Part shown: in pieces, positions 32,641-43,749 of the stretch
How the letters are laid out: the number at the start of each line of letters is the position of its first letter
How positions within the stretch are numbered: position 1 is the stretch's first letter
Source: Pachyseris speciosa
Lineage: Eukaryota > Cnidaria > Anthozoa > Scleractinia > Pachyseridae
NCBI GenBank assembly: GCA_016490735.1
Contig: JAEMWC010000389.1
Coordinates: 60,001 to 124,000 of the forward strand
Direction: 5' to 3'
Length of the DNA: 64,000 bases
The notes under the pieces: model-generated
The model's database searches: none
Told to the model about the DNA's origin: nothing
The model's input: the letters and a program-made list of their open reading frames with translations, nothing else
Made by a program: the position numbers and the translations under genes

Positions 32641-33054
32641 TGTTTTTCCGCGAGGCCTTAAATAACATATCACAACGTTGTGAAAAAATGGATTTCGCAT
32701 AGGTAGTTTCAATAAATCATATTTTATGATAATATTATTGGTGCGCTAAAACTGTAAATTTTTTCTTTTTAAGTCGAGTGTGTTTATTGCCACCAAACAG
32801 TTTATCACGGCAAGTCTCGGCACACACTAAAAACTCGAATACGTTTCACATCCGCGATCAGTTGGAGAGGAGGCTGCTAAATGACTGCGCGGCCGGTCCC
32901 AAAACCTATCTATTGAGTTTAAAAATATTTTAACAAGGCAACGCTTTCTCCTTTAAATGATTTTTTCTCTTTTTACGTTAGTTTAACAGTGATGAAATGA
33001 ATAGGAAGGGCCACTTTAACGGGACGAAGTGAAGCTTTTGTTCAAGGGTGACCA
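32640..33054 (+). repeat. Upstream flank B of gamma GPCR
   Basis: Contains CGCGAGGCCTTAAATAACA, TTAGGGCGC-like AT stretches and CACATCCGCGATCAGTTGG. The inverted match at about 39420-39670 lies upstream of the opposite-strand receptor. Confidence 0.65.
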
Positions 33055-33907
33055 ATGAGACTCGACTCCACACCTTTCTCCACACGAGAAACAATTTGGT
33101 TGGCAGTGCGCATCAGTGAATCCATTGTGATAGTTATAATAAATGCATTCACTCTCATCGCATTTGCAAGAAACCGTCATTTACGCAAACGCAGCACCCA
33201 CCTGATAATAAACCTGACTGTAGCTGATCTACTGGTAGGAGCGGTAGCAGCACCTTTGGAAATAATTTATACTACCCTGATCTTGGTTTTACACTTGGTT
33301 TTAGCTGGAAAGAGTTCAGCCTTTTAACCGCATATGGCATATTTCAAATATCTTCTTTGGCTAATCTTTGCTTGATTTCATTAGAGCGCCTTCATGCAAC
33401 ACTTGATCCCTTTGCCCACTGCTTAATTAAAGAATGGTTTTACTTTAAGACAATTATTTGTAGCTGGCTGCTAGCTTTACTTATGGCATCTGTTGACGCT
33501 GCCTTAAATCTGTTTAACCAAAGGTTAGTTATTACTTATGGGCATCAGTAATTTTTCTCACCATTTTGATACTTAAAGTGTCTTACTCCATCATTATTGA
33601 TGTCGCGTCAGACCGGAAACTGTCCGTTACTTTATTCATAGTTACTGCTGTTTCCGTACTGACCATTCTACACTATGCTATTTACTCTTTCTTTCCGCTT
33701 GACCGCGCGTGGACTGAATTGTCCCTAGCGGCTAGAACTCACATTTTGTTGACAGTGCATGTGCTATATTACGCATCTTCTTTTGTCAATCCTCTGATAC
33801 ACGCCGTAAGAATGCAAGAGTGCAGGAAAGCCGTGTACAAGCAGCTGTTTTGTAGACAGGAGTACCCAACGACCTTTTCTGAGAATTTTTATCGTACGAT
33901 GTACTAA
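33055..33907 (+). pseudogene. Class A GPCR (subfamily gamma), three-frame pseudogene
   Basis: Frame 1 (33055-33327) gives TIWLAVRISESIVIVIINAF and NLTVADLLVGA. A shift at about 33268 and another near 33345 lead to ISLERLHATLDPFAHCL (33357-33551). A third shift, with loss of the TM5-ICL3 part, leads to DRKLSVTLFIVTAVSVLTI and SFVNPLIHAVRMQECRKAV. NPLIY has become NPLIH. At least three frame breaks make it non-functional. Its closest relative in the window is the copy at 38696-37804. Confidence 0.85.
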
Positions 33908-34760
33908 ACACTAGCTGAGTGTCCCCCTGTCAATCTTCGTTAATATTTAACTTTCCTGGCATAATAATAACCGCCCTTCAATGCCAGCGAGCAAAACTTT
34001 TGAGAAATAAATATCCCAGCCAGCTACGAGCGTGTCGTTTCTCAACGAGCCAGCAAAGTTGAAAATGCCACAAACACGAAATGCCAGCCAACACGGGTGG
34101 AATCTTTCCAGTTTGCCAGCCAGCAGTCGCGTAAGGAAGAAAAGTACCCAGCCAGCTAAGTATTGATTTTAACTTGATTGTTGGGCAAAAAATGTCGAAT
34201 GGTTTATTTCGGATGTCAGATCGTTCCCAAGACGGGGCAGTAGGCTTCTATCTGTATCCCGTGTTGTTTACTTTTAGTTTTTTTCCCCGAAGACCTATCT
34301 TCTCGCAGATAAAAATCCACCAAAATACGAAGCCAACTGACAGCACATGCTATTCAATACGTTGAGACTCTTGAAAGTTGCTTTACGAGCCCAAGGACAG
34401 TTTGTTTTTCATTAACTTTATTTTCAATCTCACGCAGATAAAAGTGCGCCCTCAGTACTCTCAGCCAGCATTAAAACTGAAATAAGACAGCTGCCAGAAA
34501 TAACGTGTTTTGATTCCTGTCAGCCAGTAAGACTCATTACGGACACAAATTCTAGCAAGATTTCGTTAAAATAACACTGCCAGTAAGATTTTTATTTCAG
34601 CAAACATTTTGCCAGCCAGCCCAAAATCGGCCTGCAGAGCGGTTATTTTGCAGATCGGCTCCATCGAGCACTCCTGTCCATATGCCTTGTTGTTGTAGGC
34701 AACGGCGAAGAGCCTCCGATGTGTCTTTGACGTATGGCAGAACCACAGTAGATTGATTGA
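33908..34760. other. No gene seen; GCCAGCCAGC-rich
   Basis: The short string CCAGCCAGC and variants recur many times (34010-34630). No consistent period or frame was found. Confidence 0.35.
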
Positions 34761-34779
34761 ACCATAGTTGATCATCAAG

Positions 34780-35066
34780 GATTCGAACGGATACCTCTCT
34801 GCCAGTGTTTACAGAAAGCCTACACACACTGACCAGTACCTAGCGTATGATTCACACCACCCACAATCTGTAAAACGCGGTATTGTCAAGTGCCTGTACG
34901 ATCGATCTAAACACCTCATAAAAAACCCATCAGTTATCTCTCATGAAAAGAAACACCTCTCATCGGTCCTTGTTTCCACCGGTTATCCGTTTTCGTTTGT
35001 AAAAAGTCTTACGAAAACCAAGGGACGAACAACCACTAAAGAACCTGAACCCGAAATTAAATCTAC
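34780..35066 (+). pseudogene. PLE-D reverse transcriptase thumb fragment
   Basis: SASVYRKPTHTDQYLAYDSHHPQSVKRGIVKCLYDRSKHLI is a textbook Penelope-like RT region (YRKPTHTDxYL ... HHPxxxKRGIV), then GYPFSFVKSLTK. It ends in a TA run at about 35067-35085. Both the YxDD core and the GIY-YIG domain are absent. The family differs from PLE-A, -B and -C. Confidence 0.8.
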
Positions 35067-35129
35067 TGTATATATATATATATATCTAGCCGACCTTTTC
35101 AAAACCAGGCTCATGAAAATTTGAGGGGG

Positions 35130-36290
35130 TTTAGAACTTTCTTTATCAATACCTCGGTTTATCAAAAGGGAGACTTGCATTTAGGCCCGTTATGAACCTA
35201 CAGTCGCTGTCAAAGGGAAGACAAATAATACATGTTGTTTGTCTTGCAATTAGACATGAAATTGACGTGACCTCTGACATGAGAATTTTGGTGCGTTAGT
35301 CGGCCAAATCTCTCTAGAATACGCTCTTTCTGACGGCAAAGTTAGCTTTGGAATTAGCGGCATCGATTTAGGCGAAGTATAGCAGCGTTTTCAACCGAGC
35401 GTTCGTGATTGCTACGAAGAATCACAGCTAATTATTGTCGAATTTTATTTGTGTAAATTATCGCTCGATTTTGTGATCACTTCTGACACCGGAAACCAGT
35501 CATTATGACACTTTCACACTATCAAATCGCTAGCTTAAGATCAATAAAGTTGCGAGGGCGGAAACTAGTCAAAAAAGTGTTCAAACTTACGCTTTTTGCA
35601 GACAAATTCCCAGCCATGCCTTGTACTTTTTGGGAAACTTCATGAGGTCCCGGATGTTTACTGTCCGTGTTAGCGAGGAGCTGTTGACGACAATCTAGCC
35701 ACAGCATTTTTACTAAGTCTTTAGCATGCTCTCCCTGATCCTAGAAATGATCACCGACACCTACTTTCTGAGGCTAAAGACTTGTTACCTCCCAAAGCAG
35801 AGCTCTCAATATCCCTGCATTGTTCCAGCAGTACCGCCCGGGTAAACAAAGTACTCGTTTAGCAAACAACTGCACAGCAGGATATTAGACGAGGCAGACA
35901 CTGCACCTCGCAAGACTTTTCCCCTCACTGGACTTAATGATGTCCTAAGGAATACTCTGCTCTAGGAGGCCAACGGAAAATCAAACTCTAACGACGTCAT
36001 TGCGAGCTAACTGACCGCGCGAAGACTTCAAATGCACGTTTCTTTCTTTGAGAGAGAGTGGAAACTAACTGACAAATAAAACTGGAGGGGGGGGGGGGAC
36101 GGGGGGGGGGAGCGGGGATAAGACCTTAATGCAAAGTTGACGTCGGGGACAGTTTCTTTCTCTTCTTCTAATTATTAATGTAGTTAGCATGCTCCCCTGC
36201 CGCGTCCAACAAAGAAAAAAAAACCAAACAGCGAGAGACAATTAATAGGAGTTAGTATGGACTCCAGGAGCCCTGTTTTGAAAACTCCAG
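35130..36290. other. Mostly non-coding; one candidate minus-strand exon
   Basis: The minus-strand frame 35707-35588 (MLWLDCRQQLLANTD ... MAGNLSAKS) ends exactly at a donor-like AGC|GTAAGT and lies below a TGACGTCATT-like element at about 35993, so it could be a first exon. I do not recognise the protein and found no second exon. A G-rich run is at 36087-36115. Confidence 0.25.

Positions 36291-36291
<1 letters not shown>

Positions 36292-36363
<72 letters not shown>
36292..36363. repeat. (TA)n microsatellite
   Basis: An uninterrupted run of about 36 TA units at the inner edge of inverted arm A'. Confidence 0.98.
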
Positions 36364-36364
<1 letters not shown>

Positions 36365-36369
36365 CTGGG

Positions 36370-37843
36370 TGTATGTAAAATTGAAGCTTGATGTAGAAAA
36401 GTCTTCTGTTTTGCAAAATAACTGAGCAATTATTCCTTCACACAGCTAGTGAACACTTTCATTTATTTTAAAATGCCCACTGAGATGGCTAATTACCCTA
36501 TCAGTTAGGTGACGACAGATGGTTTTCTATTACTGGACCAAGAAAAGTGTATTATTTTACCGCTCTATGTGATTGCTTTTACTGGTTGGCGTTATTTAAC
36601 GATCTTATAAGTCTAGTCAAGTTTAGTTTATGCTTTTCACCTATAACGACTAAGTGTTTTTTTTCTTCAGCGAAGAAATCGCGAAGCCTCTCGCTCCTCT
36701 TCTTCTCTCTTAAATTTAATATTTGGCTGGCTGCAATAAACATATTGTTACTGATAATAACAAGAGTTCGCCTACGAGTACTAGTACCTAAGCAACATAC
36801 GCGAGGTCACAGGATCAAACTCCGTTGAAGTCCGGAATTTTTTTTTCAGGCTTCTTTTCGCAATTACATAAATTGCGTTCACTATTGCGATGATCATTCT
36901 TCATTTGATTTCATTTCCGCAGTTCATATATGATTTATTTCATATACATCATTCACACTCTTCTCTTTCACGGGAACATATGAACCCACAATTGACCTGC
37001 TCCCAACGTCAGTGGCTTCATAACTCAGTTGGTTAGAGCATCGCACCGGTATCGCGAGATCACGGGTTCAAACCCCGTTGAAGTCCTGAATTTTTTTTCA
37101 GCCTTCTTTTTTGCAATTACATAAATTGCGTTCACAACTGCGAGGATCATTCTTCATTTGACTAGCTGATATATTGGAAGAAGTCTATTCTGAGTAACAC
37201 GTTGCAGACACTTCAGATCTTTTCACCTGGACTACTTTGTGTTTTTAAGACGAAAACGGGACCTCTCCACCCCCAGTAACAATAAGGATAACGATCAACG
37301 CGGTGATAGCGAATTAGCAATAGCGATCAGGGCCCAGTTCATGGCTCGAAGCATGACTAGCGCTAACCTGGCTTAAATACCATGACACGTAAAAGGTTTT
37401 AATACATCTTAACTGAGAGGGAAAAACAGACTGAACGTTTATCTTTTATTTTTCCTTATTAAGGCTAAAGGTAACCTCAGTAAGCCGGCGAAGGAATTTG
37501 TTTTTTCACATGACACATATTGCATATCTTTTTGTTCTACACTGCTCAATTTTAATTGAAACTTGTTTAGTTACTGCACAGACTAAACAGATTGACACTC
37601 AGTCAACATATTTATATAGCTACGCCCATATGTTTGGATGTCTTGCTGAAAGGTTTAACACACCAAGGAGCTACGTACATTGCCATCATTAATGCCCTCT
37701 CCTAGCAACATATCAGCGACACTACATTCACGAACTAAGCCAGTTTTGTATTTTCTAACACATAGCGCTTGTACAACTTAATTCGGCCATGAGTCATCTC
37801 GAGTTACATTGTATGAAGTTCAATGGGTTGGGCACGATTTGAG
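36370..37843 (-). repeat. Right arm A' of large inverted duplication
   Basis: Inverted counterpart of 29800-31430, continuing directly into the 3' end of the receptor at 37804. Block order and SINE positions match. The spacer between arms (31430-36370) contains the gamma receptor and PLE-D. Confidence 0.75.
37014..37170 (+). mobile_element. tRNA-derived SINE, second copy
   Basis: A 73-nt head (37014-37086), identical to the minus-strand copy except that the A box reads TAACTCAGTTGG. It is followed by a T-rich linker and the same body. A further SINE body precedes it at 36840-36990. Confidence 0.75.
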
Positions 37844-38696
37844 TCCACAGTCTCCCAACAAATCAGCGGCTTGAACACTGCTTTCCTGAAATCTTGCATT
37901 CTTATGGCATATATCAGAGGGTTGACAAAAGAACATGCGAAATATAGCACATACACTATTAACGAAACGTGAACTCTAGCCGCTATGGACAAATCAGTCC
38001 ACACGTCGTAAAGCAGGAAAAAAGAGTAAATAGCATAGGGTAGAATGGTCAGTACGGAAACAGTAGTAACTATGAATAAAGTAACGGACAGTTTCCAGTC
38101 TGAAGCGACTGTACCACAAGGGTGGGGAGGGGGAGCGCTTTTGATTTTTACAATAATGATGACGTAAGACACTGTAAGTACCAAAAGGATGAGAAACATT
38201 ATTGATGCCCATAAGTAATAACTAACCTTTGGTTTATACAGAGTTAAGGCAGCCTCAACAGATGCTATGAGTAAAGCAAGCACCCAGCTACAAATAACGG
38301 TCTTAAGTAAAACCATTCTTCAATTAAGCAGTGGGAAAAGGGGTCATTTGTTGCATGAAGGCGCTCTAATGAAATCAAGCAAAGATTAGCCAAGGAAGAT
38401 ATTTGAAATATGCCATATGCGGTTAAAATGCTGAAATTTTTCCGGCTAAAGCCAGGTGTATAACCAGTACCTGGGTAGAATATTTCCAAAGGTGACGCTA
38501 CCGCTCCTACTAGTAGATCAGCTACAGTCAGGTTTATTATCATGTATGTGCTGCGTTTGCGTAAGTGGCGGTTTCTTGCAAATACGATGACAGTGAAAGC
38601 GTTTATTATCACTATCACAATAGATTCACTGATGCGCACTGCCAACCAAATTGTTTCCTCGTGTGGAGAAAGGTGTGGAGTAGTCTCATTGGTCAT
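37804..38696 (-). pseudogene. Class A GPCR (subfamily gamma), single frameshift
   Basis: Two overlapping minus-strand frames cover a complete receptor of about 290 codons: MTNETTPHLS start, NLTVADLLVGA, ISLERLHATNDPFSHCL, then after the break VICSWVLALLIASVEA, LTILPYAIY and SFVNPLIYAIRMQDFRKAV, ending RAQPIELHTM. The only lesion is one missing T at about 38303-38308 (TACTTAAG here, TACTTTAAG in the plus-strand relative), between TM3 and TM4. It could be a recent pseudogene, an allele or an assembly error. The DRY position is ERL and TM6 has LPY instead of LPW. Confidence 0.85.
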
Positions 38697-38929
38697 CCTT
38701 GAACAAGAGCTTCACTTTGTCCCGTTACAATGACCTTTTTCTAATCATTTCTGATGCAGTGTCAAACTAAGGTAAAAAGAGAAAAAAGCACTGTTTTGTT
38801 AAATTGCTTTTAAGCAAAATACATCACTTTTGCAGCCGGCCGCGTTGTTGTCAAGCAGCCGTTCCGCTCCGACTGATAGATGCGAAACGTATTCGAATGT
38901 TTAACCCATTGACTACCAGCCGTTTTTAC

Positions 38930-39292
38930 GTTTTTTGGGGTTTGCGTAAGTGGCGGGTTCTTGCAAAAACGATGACAGTGAAGGCGTTTATTATCACTAT
39001 CACAATAGATGATATCACAATAAAATGCTGCAATTTTTCCGGCTAAACCCAGGTGTATAACCAGTACCTGGGTAGAATATTTCCAAAGGTGACGCTACCG
39101 CTCCTACCAGTAGATCAGCTACAGTCAGGTTTATTATCATGTATGTGCTGCGTTTGCGTAAGTGGCGGTTTCTGCAAATGCGATGACAGTGAAAGCGTTT
39201 ATTATCACTATCACAATAGATTCACTGATGCGCGCTACCAGCCAAAGTGTTTTCTCGTATGGAGAAAGGTGTGGAGTAGTCTCATTGGTCAT
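38930..39292 (-). pseudogene. GPCR N-terminal fragments, tandem partial copies
   Basis: 39292-39030 repeats the first 80-90 codons of the receptor at 38696 (MTNETTPHLSPYEKT start and TM1-TM2), with a one-base loss near 39175 breaking the frame. A shorter piece (38936-39005) repeats TM1 only. TM3 onward is missing. Confidence 0.75.
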
Positions 39293-39419
39293 TCTTGAAC
39301 ACGAGCTTCACTTTGTCCCGTTACAGTGGCCTCTTCCTATTCATTCCATGCACTGTTAAACTAGGATAAAAAGATTATTTAAAGGCGCTGCCTTGTTAAA
39401 ATGTTCTTAAGCTCCAGCT

Positions 39420-39680
39420 CAATCCATCAGTCGGCCTCTCCGACTGATCGCGGATGTGAAACGTGTTCTACCGAGGCTTGCCGTGATAAACTTTTCCGTA
39501 ACATAGATGGTACCATGGTGGCAATAAACATACTCGAATTAAAAAGAAAAAAGTGATAGTTTTAGCGCACCATTGATATTATCATAAAATATAATTTATT
39601 GAAACAACTTATACGAAGTCCATTTTCACACAACGTGGTCATGTGTTATTTAAGGCCTCGCGGAAAAGCGAGGCCTTAAA
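39420..39680 (-). repeat. Upstream flank B' of gamma GPCR
   Basis: Inverted match to 32640-32860, including TATCATAAAATATAATTTATT and AAGGCCTCGCGGAAAA. Confidence 0.65.
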
Positions 39681-39689
39681 CGATACATA

Positions 39690-40640
39690 GCATTTCGCGA
39701 ATCTTTATTTTAACTACCATGGAAAAGTGATGCTGTCCTAAGGCACTGGAGGCTCAAGGTTTCTGAAAACGTCATTCTGACGTAGCTGTATTTTTCATCC
39801 ATGGAGTTACAACAAAGGCCCAAGTTCAGTTTGCTTGCGATTTTTGCTAAGTTTACAGCCATTTTCCATCTTTAGTGGCTGCCTGATGAGCATCATTAAG
39901 CGTGACGGTAGCTAAGAGTCCACTTTCTCAAAGAATCGAGGAAGGTGATGTACTTTGTTGTCGAATTTGGCTTGTTACTCGACGAACTGGGAATTTGGCC
40001 GGTCGGACACTTAGTACCTTTGGGACTCGACTATTGATGAATTTCTCGACATACAACCGCATATTTTGGAATTTGTGAGCACTGAAGATGACCACGAGCA
40101 GGAAATTTTGGCGGTAGGTCGGAGTGGCTGTAGACTTAGTTTATATGTGAAAGAATTGGGGGAAAGAACGGGCGCTGTCAAAAATTCTCGTTATTTCCCA
40201 GCATGCAATGCGTTCAAGATGTTGAAAATGGCGGAAAGGCCCGAATGCACTGGAACAAAAGGCTGTATCTACACTCGGGAGAAGAATATGAACAAAAAGA
40301 GTCATTTCTAAGCTAGAACAAGGACTGAATTTTATTATGATGGTTGAAGTTTGATTTTCGACGATGATTTCTTTAAAAAACATAAAGGCAAAAAGGGGCA
40401 TTTTCGTTGTTTGTCTTTGACGTTAAAAACGGTCAGTTTCGTTCTTGTCCAAACTCAAAAGGCCATATTTGGTAAAAATCGCCACGTTTCTTACGGTTAT
40501 TGGATATCCAAATTTAAAGGACATTCCATTTCGTGCTCACAACTGACAGTTAAGGCAATATTCGTGCGATTGAGAAAGTTGCAATGTTTTGAAGCATGGG
40601 AGTCTTGTGCGGCCGGTTTTGGCCGGCACGGGTGCCAATG
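39690..40640. other. No gene seen
   Basis: Scattered short frames without recognisable domains or paired splice sites. Confidence 0.4.
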
Positions 40641-40647
40641 GGTTAAA

Positions 40648-40900
40648 ATGGTAAAGGTAAAGAAACTTTATTTACACACGGTTAAGAATTAACCTCTCGT
40701 CAAAAACTAATATTTCTCCCACACGGTTTGTGTGTGGGAGAAATATTGGTTTTTGAGGAGAGGGGAAAACCGGAGTACCCGGAGATAAAACTCTCGGAGC
40801 AGAGTAGAGAACCAACAAACTCAGTCCACGGGAATCGAACCCGGGACACGTTGGTGGAAGGCAAGCGCTCTCACCAACTCGCCAACCCTGCTCCCCTAGC
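40648..40900 (-). mobile_element. tRNA-derived SINE, second family
   Basis: From 40896 the minus strand reads a tRNA-like head: GGGGAGCAGGG, A-box GGCGAGTTGG and B-box GGGTTCGATTCCC. Then come TTGGTTCTCTACTCTGCTCC, a hairpin around CACACGGTTTGTGTGTGG, and the tail TAAATAAAGTTTCTTTACC. The tail alone recurs at 26250-26293. Confidence 0.8.
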
Positions 40901-41229
40901 TTAGCTTTAGAAGAAGGAAAACCCCGATCGAAAAGCCGTTCACCCTGGGTTGCCAGATGTTTCATCTGTTGCCAACTTTTTTATTCTTAATCCGCTCCGA
41001 TCTTAATGTACGTTTTGCGCCGTCGACTTCAGACTCCAGTAGTGCAGAAGAAGCCATAAAGGGGTATGTGAACACGAGAAGGAATATTTAACGTACTTTG
41101 ATGCAATTCTCTCGATGTGGGTCCTGAATTTTCTCCATAAGAATAAATTGCTTCAATTTCTCCTTTTTCAAAGTTGCACTTCCTGCGGTTAGATGGTATG
41201 CTAACTCACCTGGTGTTACGTATAGGAAC

Positions 41230-41650
41230 TGGGCGTTGATACGTCACACGCCAAGGCGAAAACTGGGTGTATGTAAAACTTGGATCGATGCTATTGTCAC
41301 TATAGAATTCAAACTTGACGTGGAAAACTACTTCTTCCAAAGGGAAACCATTGTATATCAAACCAGCTGCCCTTCCTTCGCACAGTTAGTGAACAGTTTA
41401 ATTTATTTTATAATGTCAACTAAGATGGTTAATTGCCCTTCGAGTTAGGTGACGACAGAGGAGATCTCATCTGCATGTCTTTTCTATTCTTGGACCAAGA
41501 AAAGTGTATTATTTTACCGCGCTATGTGATTGCCTTTACCGGTTGGCGTTAGTTTAATGATTTTATAAACTGTTTTCTGCTTAAATATGAAATTACTTAC
41601 AGCTTGTCTAATAGATGAAATGCTTTCACCTTGGACACTGTGTAGGTCTG
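41230..41650 (-). repeat. Partial copy of arm A' sequence
   Basis: AACTGGGTGTATGTAAAA, GGTGACGACAGA and GGACCAAGAAAAGTGTATTA occur in the same order as at 36364-36600. It is a third, more diverged, copy of the receptor downstream flank, in the same orientation as A'. Confidence 0.65.
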
Positions 41651-41807
41651 TGTAAAATACACAATACGTCAGCCTACTGGCAGCCAATGAACAAGATCAG
41701 ATAGCACGAATACGACCCTTGTAGCTGGTAAAACACAAAACCCGTACTCCTACGATCTACAGTAACGTTCTTCGGTTCTGAATACGATCCCTTTCGATCG
41801 GAGACCA

Positions 41808-42144
41808 GGGATGCTTACCATTTGCCAGAAAAATCCGGATAGAATGACCGTTGAATAATGGTAAGCGATTTTCCGAATTTACCGACCAACCGAATGAGAT
41901 TGGAGCTTACCATTTACTGCAAGGCGTTCCGTCATGCTCACTCACTCGTTCTGGCGCAAAAGGACCTGGAAACGGAACGGTTCGGTCAAATGGTAAGCAA
42001 TTTTCCGAAATTCCTTTCCGAACGGGAAAAGAGGACTACCTCTGGAGGTTGTCCACAATTTCCGAAAAGATTTTCCGAAAATTACCTTACCATTTGACTT
42101 CAAACCGAAATTTCCGGATTTTTCTGACAAATGGTAAGCACCCC
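41808..42144. mobile_element. MITE-D with TTACCATTT subterminal repeats
   Basis: Termini GGGATGCTTACCATTTG and its near-complement CAAATGGTAAGCACCCC continue into AGAAAAATCCGGA inverted arms. The interior holds several more TTACCATTT/AAATGGTAA and TTTTCCG repeats, probable transposase-binding sites. No clear target duplication. Confidence 0.75.
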
Positions 42145-42149
42145 AACGT

Positions 42150-43290
42150 TTGTCTTGTGATCCGCAGTTACAGTGATTGGATTCACTCAACACTGTTATG
42201 CAGCGCAGCTGAGCGCATTAACCTCAGCTTCTTCTTGTGTGTTAGAGGCGGCGTTGGTGAAGTTTTGCAATCTCGTCTTTATAGCAGCGGAATTAACGAG
42301 TAGAAATTTCGAAACTGGAACCGAAATACAAATGGAATTCAACTTTTCATTGCTGAGTGCTTTAGAAAGACAAGAAACAGTGCTGGGATCGTGTTAAAAA
42401 ATTTCTTGCAGCGCTAAGAAAATTTTCCGGGCTGTTGACTAATAGCAAAACGCACTTTTATTTACGGAGACACCGATGGAGTGTTTTAACTTAATATATG
42501 TCGACGTCACCAATCTGTAACTATGCTCACGGACCAGTCTATTCAAAACAAACTGAACAAGCAAGAACTTCAGCAATAATCCACTACTGAAAATATTTCC
42601 AGAAATCAGTGACAATTTTTAAAAAAATTAACACACATTAAAAATGTTCTCACCTGCAGTCGATGCAACTTATCAATCACCAGCTTCAAACTTTCCAGTT
42701 ACAGATATGATGTTTTGTAAAAAATGAGAAGAATCGCCGTTCTTGTTGTTTTTGTCATTCTGTTTGGCTACGGTTCCAGTTTTTGTTCTACGCATCGAGA
42801 CAAATTTCTATAAGCCATTTCTTGAAGCATGACCTGGACATTTATCTTCAGTTGCTTATCCCTTATGTATCTTGTTTCCGACCAGGTCTGATGAGACAAT
42901 GTTCCAGTCCATCAAAATTAGTTGAAATTGTGTCTTCATTTTGATGAAATTCGCCCATGGTGCTGTTGTTTTGATGGATTACAAATTCGCTTCCTTCGGC
43001 TCGTACATCTACGTGAATGAAAGCCGTTACACGCTCTTTGAGCAATGATTGAATAGTTTTTACCAAACTACTGACCATTTACAACCATTCAGAACAAATA
43101 AACTCCGCACTTTTTCCAAAAAAGGACCCTAAAGTGAAGCTTCAACGTCGTTCTCGGACAGTTTCATTGAATTCATTCAACTTTGCTCTGAAACGTTGCA
43201 ACATACCGAAAGGTTTTCGCGCCCTTTTTGTTTAGTCATGTTGATGGACAAATGTTTCCTTTTTTCGGTTTTCTCTTTCTCCGAGTTCCT
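42150..43290. other. No gene seen
   Basis: Only short frames; no domain or repeat recognised. Confidence 0.4.
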
Positions 43291-43297
43291 TTACACT

Positions 43298-43745
43298 AGG
43301 GCGCCGTTTCTAAATTTATTATTTAGACTAAATTCATGCCGTTTTTTTCCTTATTTATAAATCAGGCTATGTCTTACAAATTTATTTACATATCATGATT
43401 AGGCAAAGCAGTTGTAAATCTGTTATTTATAAACAATGAAGTTCGCCAGGTGTGCAACTTCATTATTTATAAATAATGAAATTTCAGGCCATGAGCATAA
43501 TTCTATTATATATATAATGTCTTTTGCTGTGCTGCATGAATGTCATTATTTATATTTGCGCTTGGAAAATTTCATTTATACATTATTTTATAAATAATGA
43601 CTTAAGCGGCGCTTGCAAAATTCCATGATTTATAAATCATGAATTTAGCGGCGCTTGCAAAATTCCGTACATCTTATTCCAAAATGGCGGCCGCTCGGAA
43701 TGATCTGGGGAGAGCAGCGCGGAAACGAGGCATCAAGGGCCAACT
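43298..43745 (+). mobile_element. Palindrome-array 5' end of a THAP/DDE transposon
   Basis: Starts at GGCGCCGTTT and carries about six AT-rich palindromes of the form CATTATTTATAAATAATG or CATGATTTATAAATCATG, separated by GGCGCTTGCAAAATT. It ends with AATGGCGGCCGCTCGGAATGA, which matches the start of the transposase-bearing element inverted at 59840-61305. The coding part is not present here. Confidence 0.65.
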
Positions 43746-43749
43746 CAAA

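Noticed and set aside
36184..36429. 81-codon minus-strand frame rich in Ile-Tyr
   Set aside because: It is a translation of the TA microsatellite.
37804..38696. Intron bridging the two frames of the gamma receptor
   Set aside because: The frames overlap by about 50 bp and differ by a single base against a paralog, so a frameshift and not a splice explains them.
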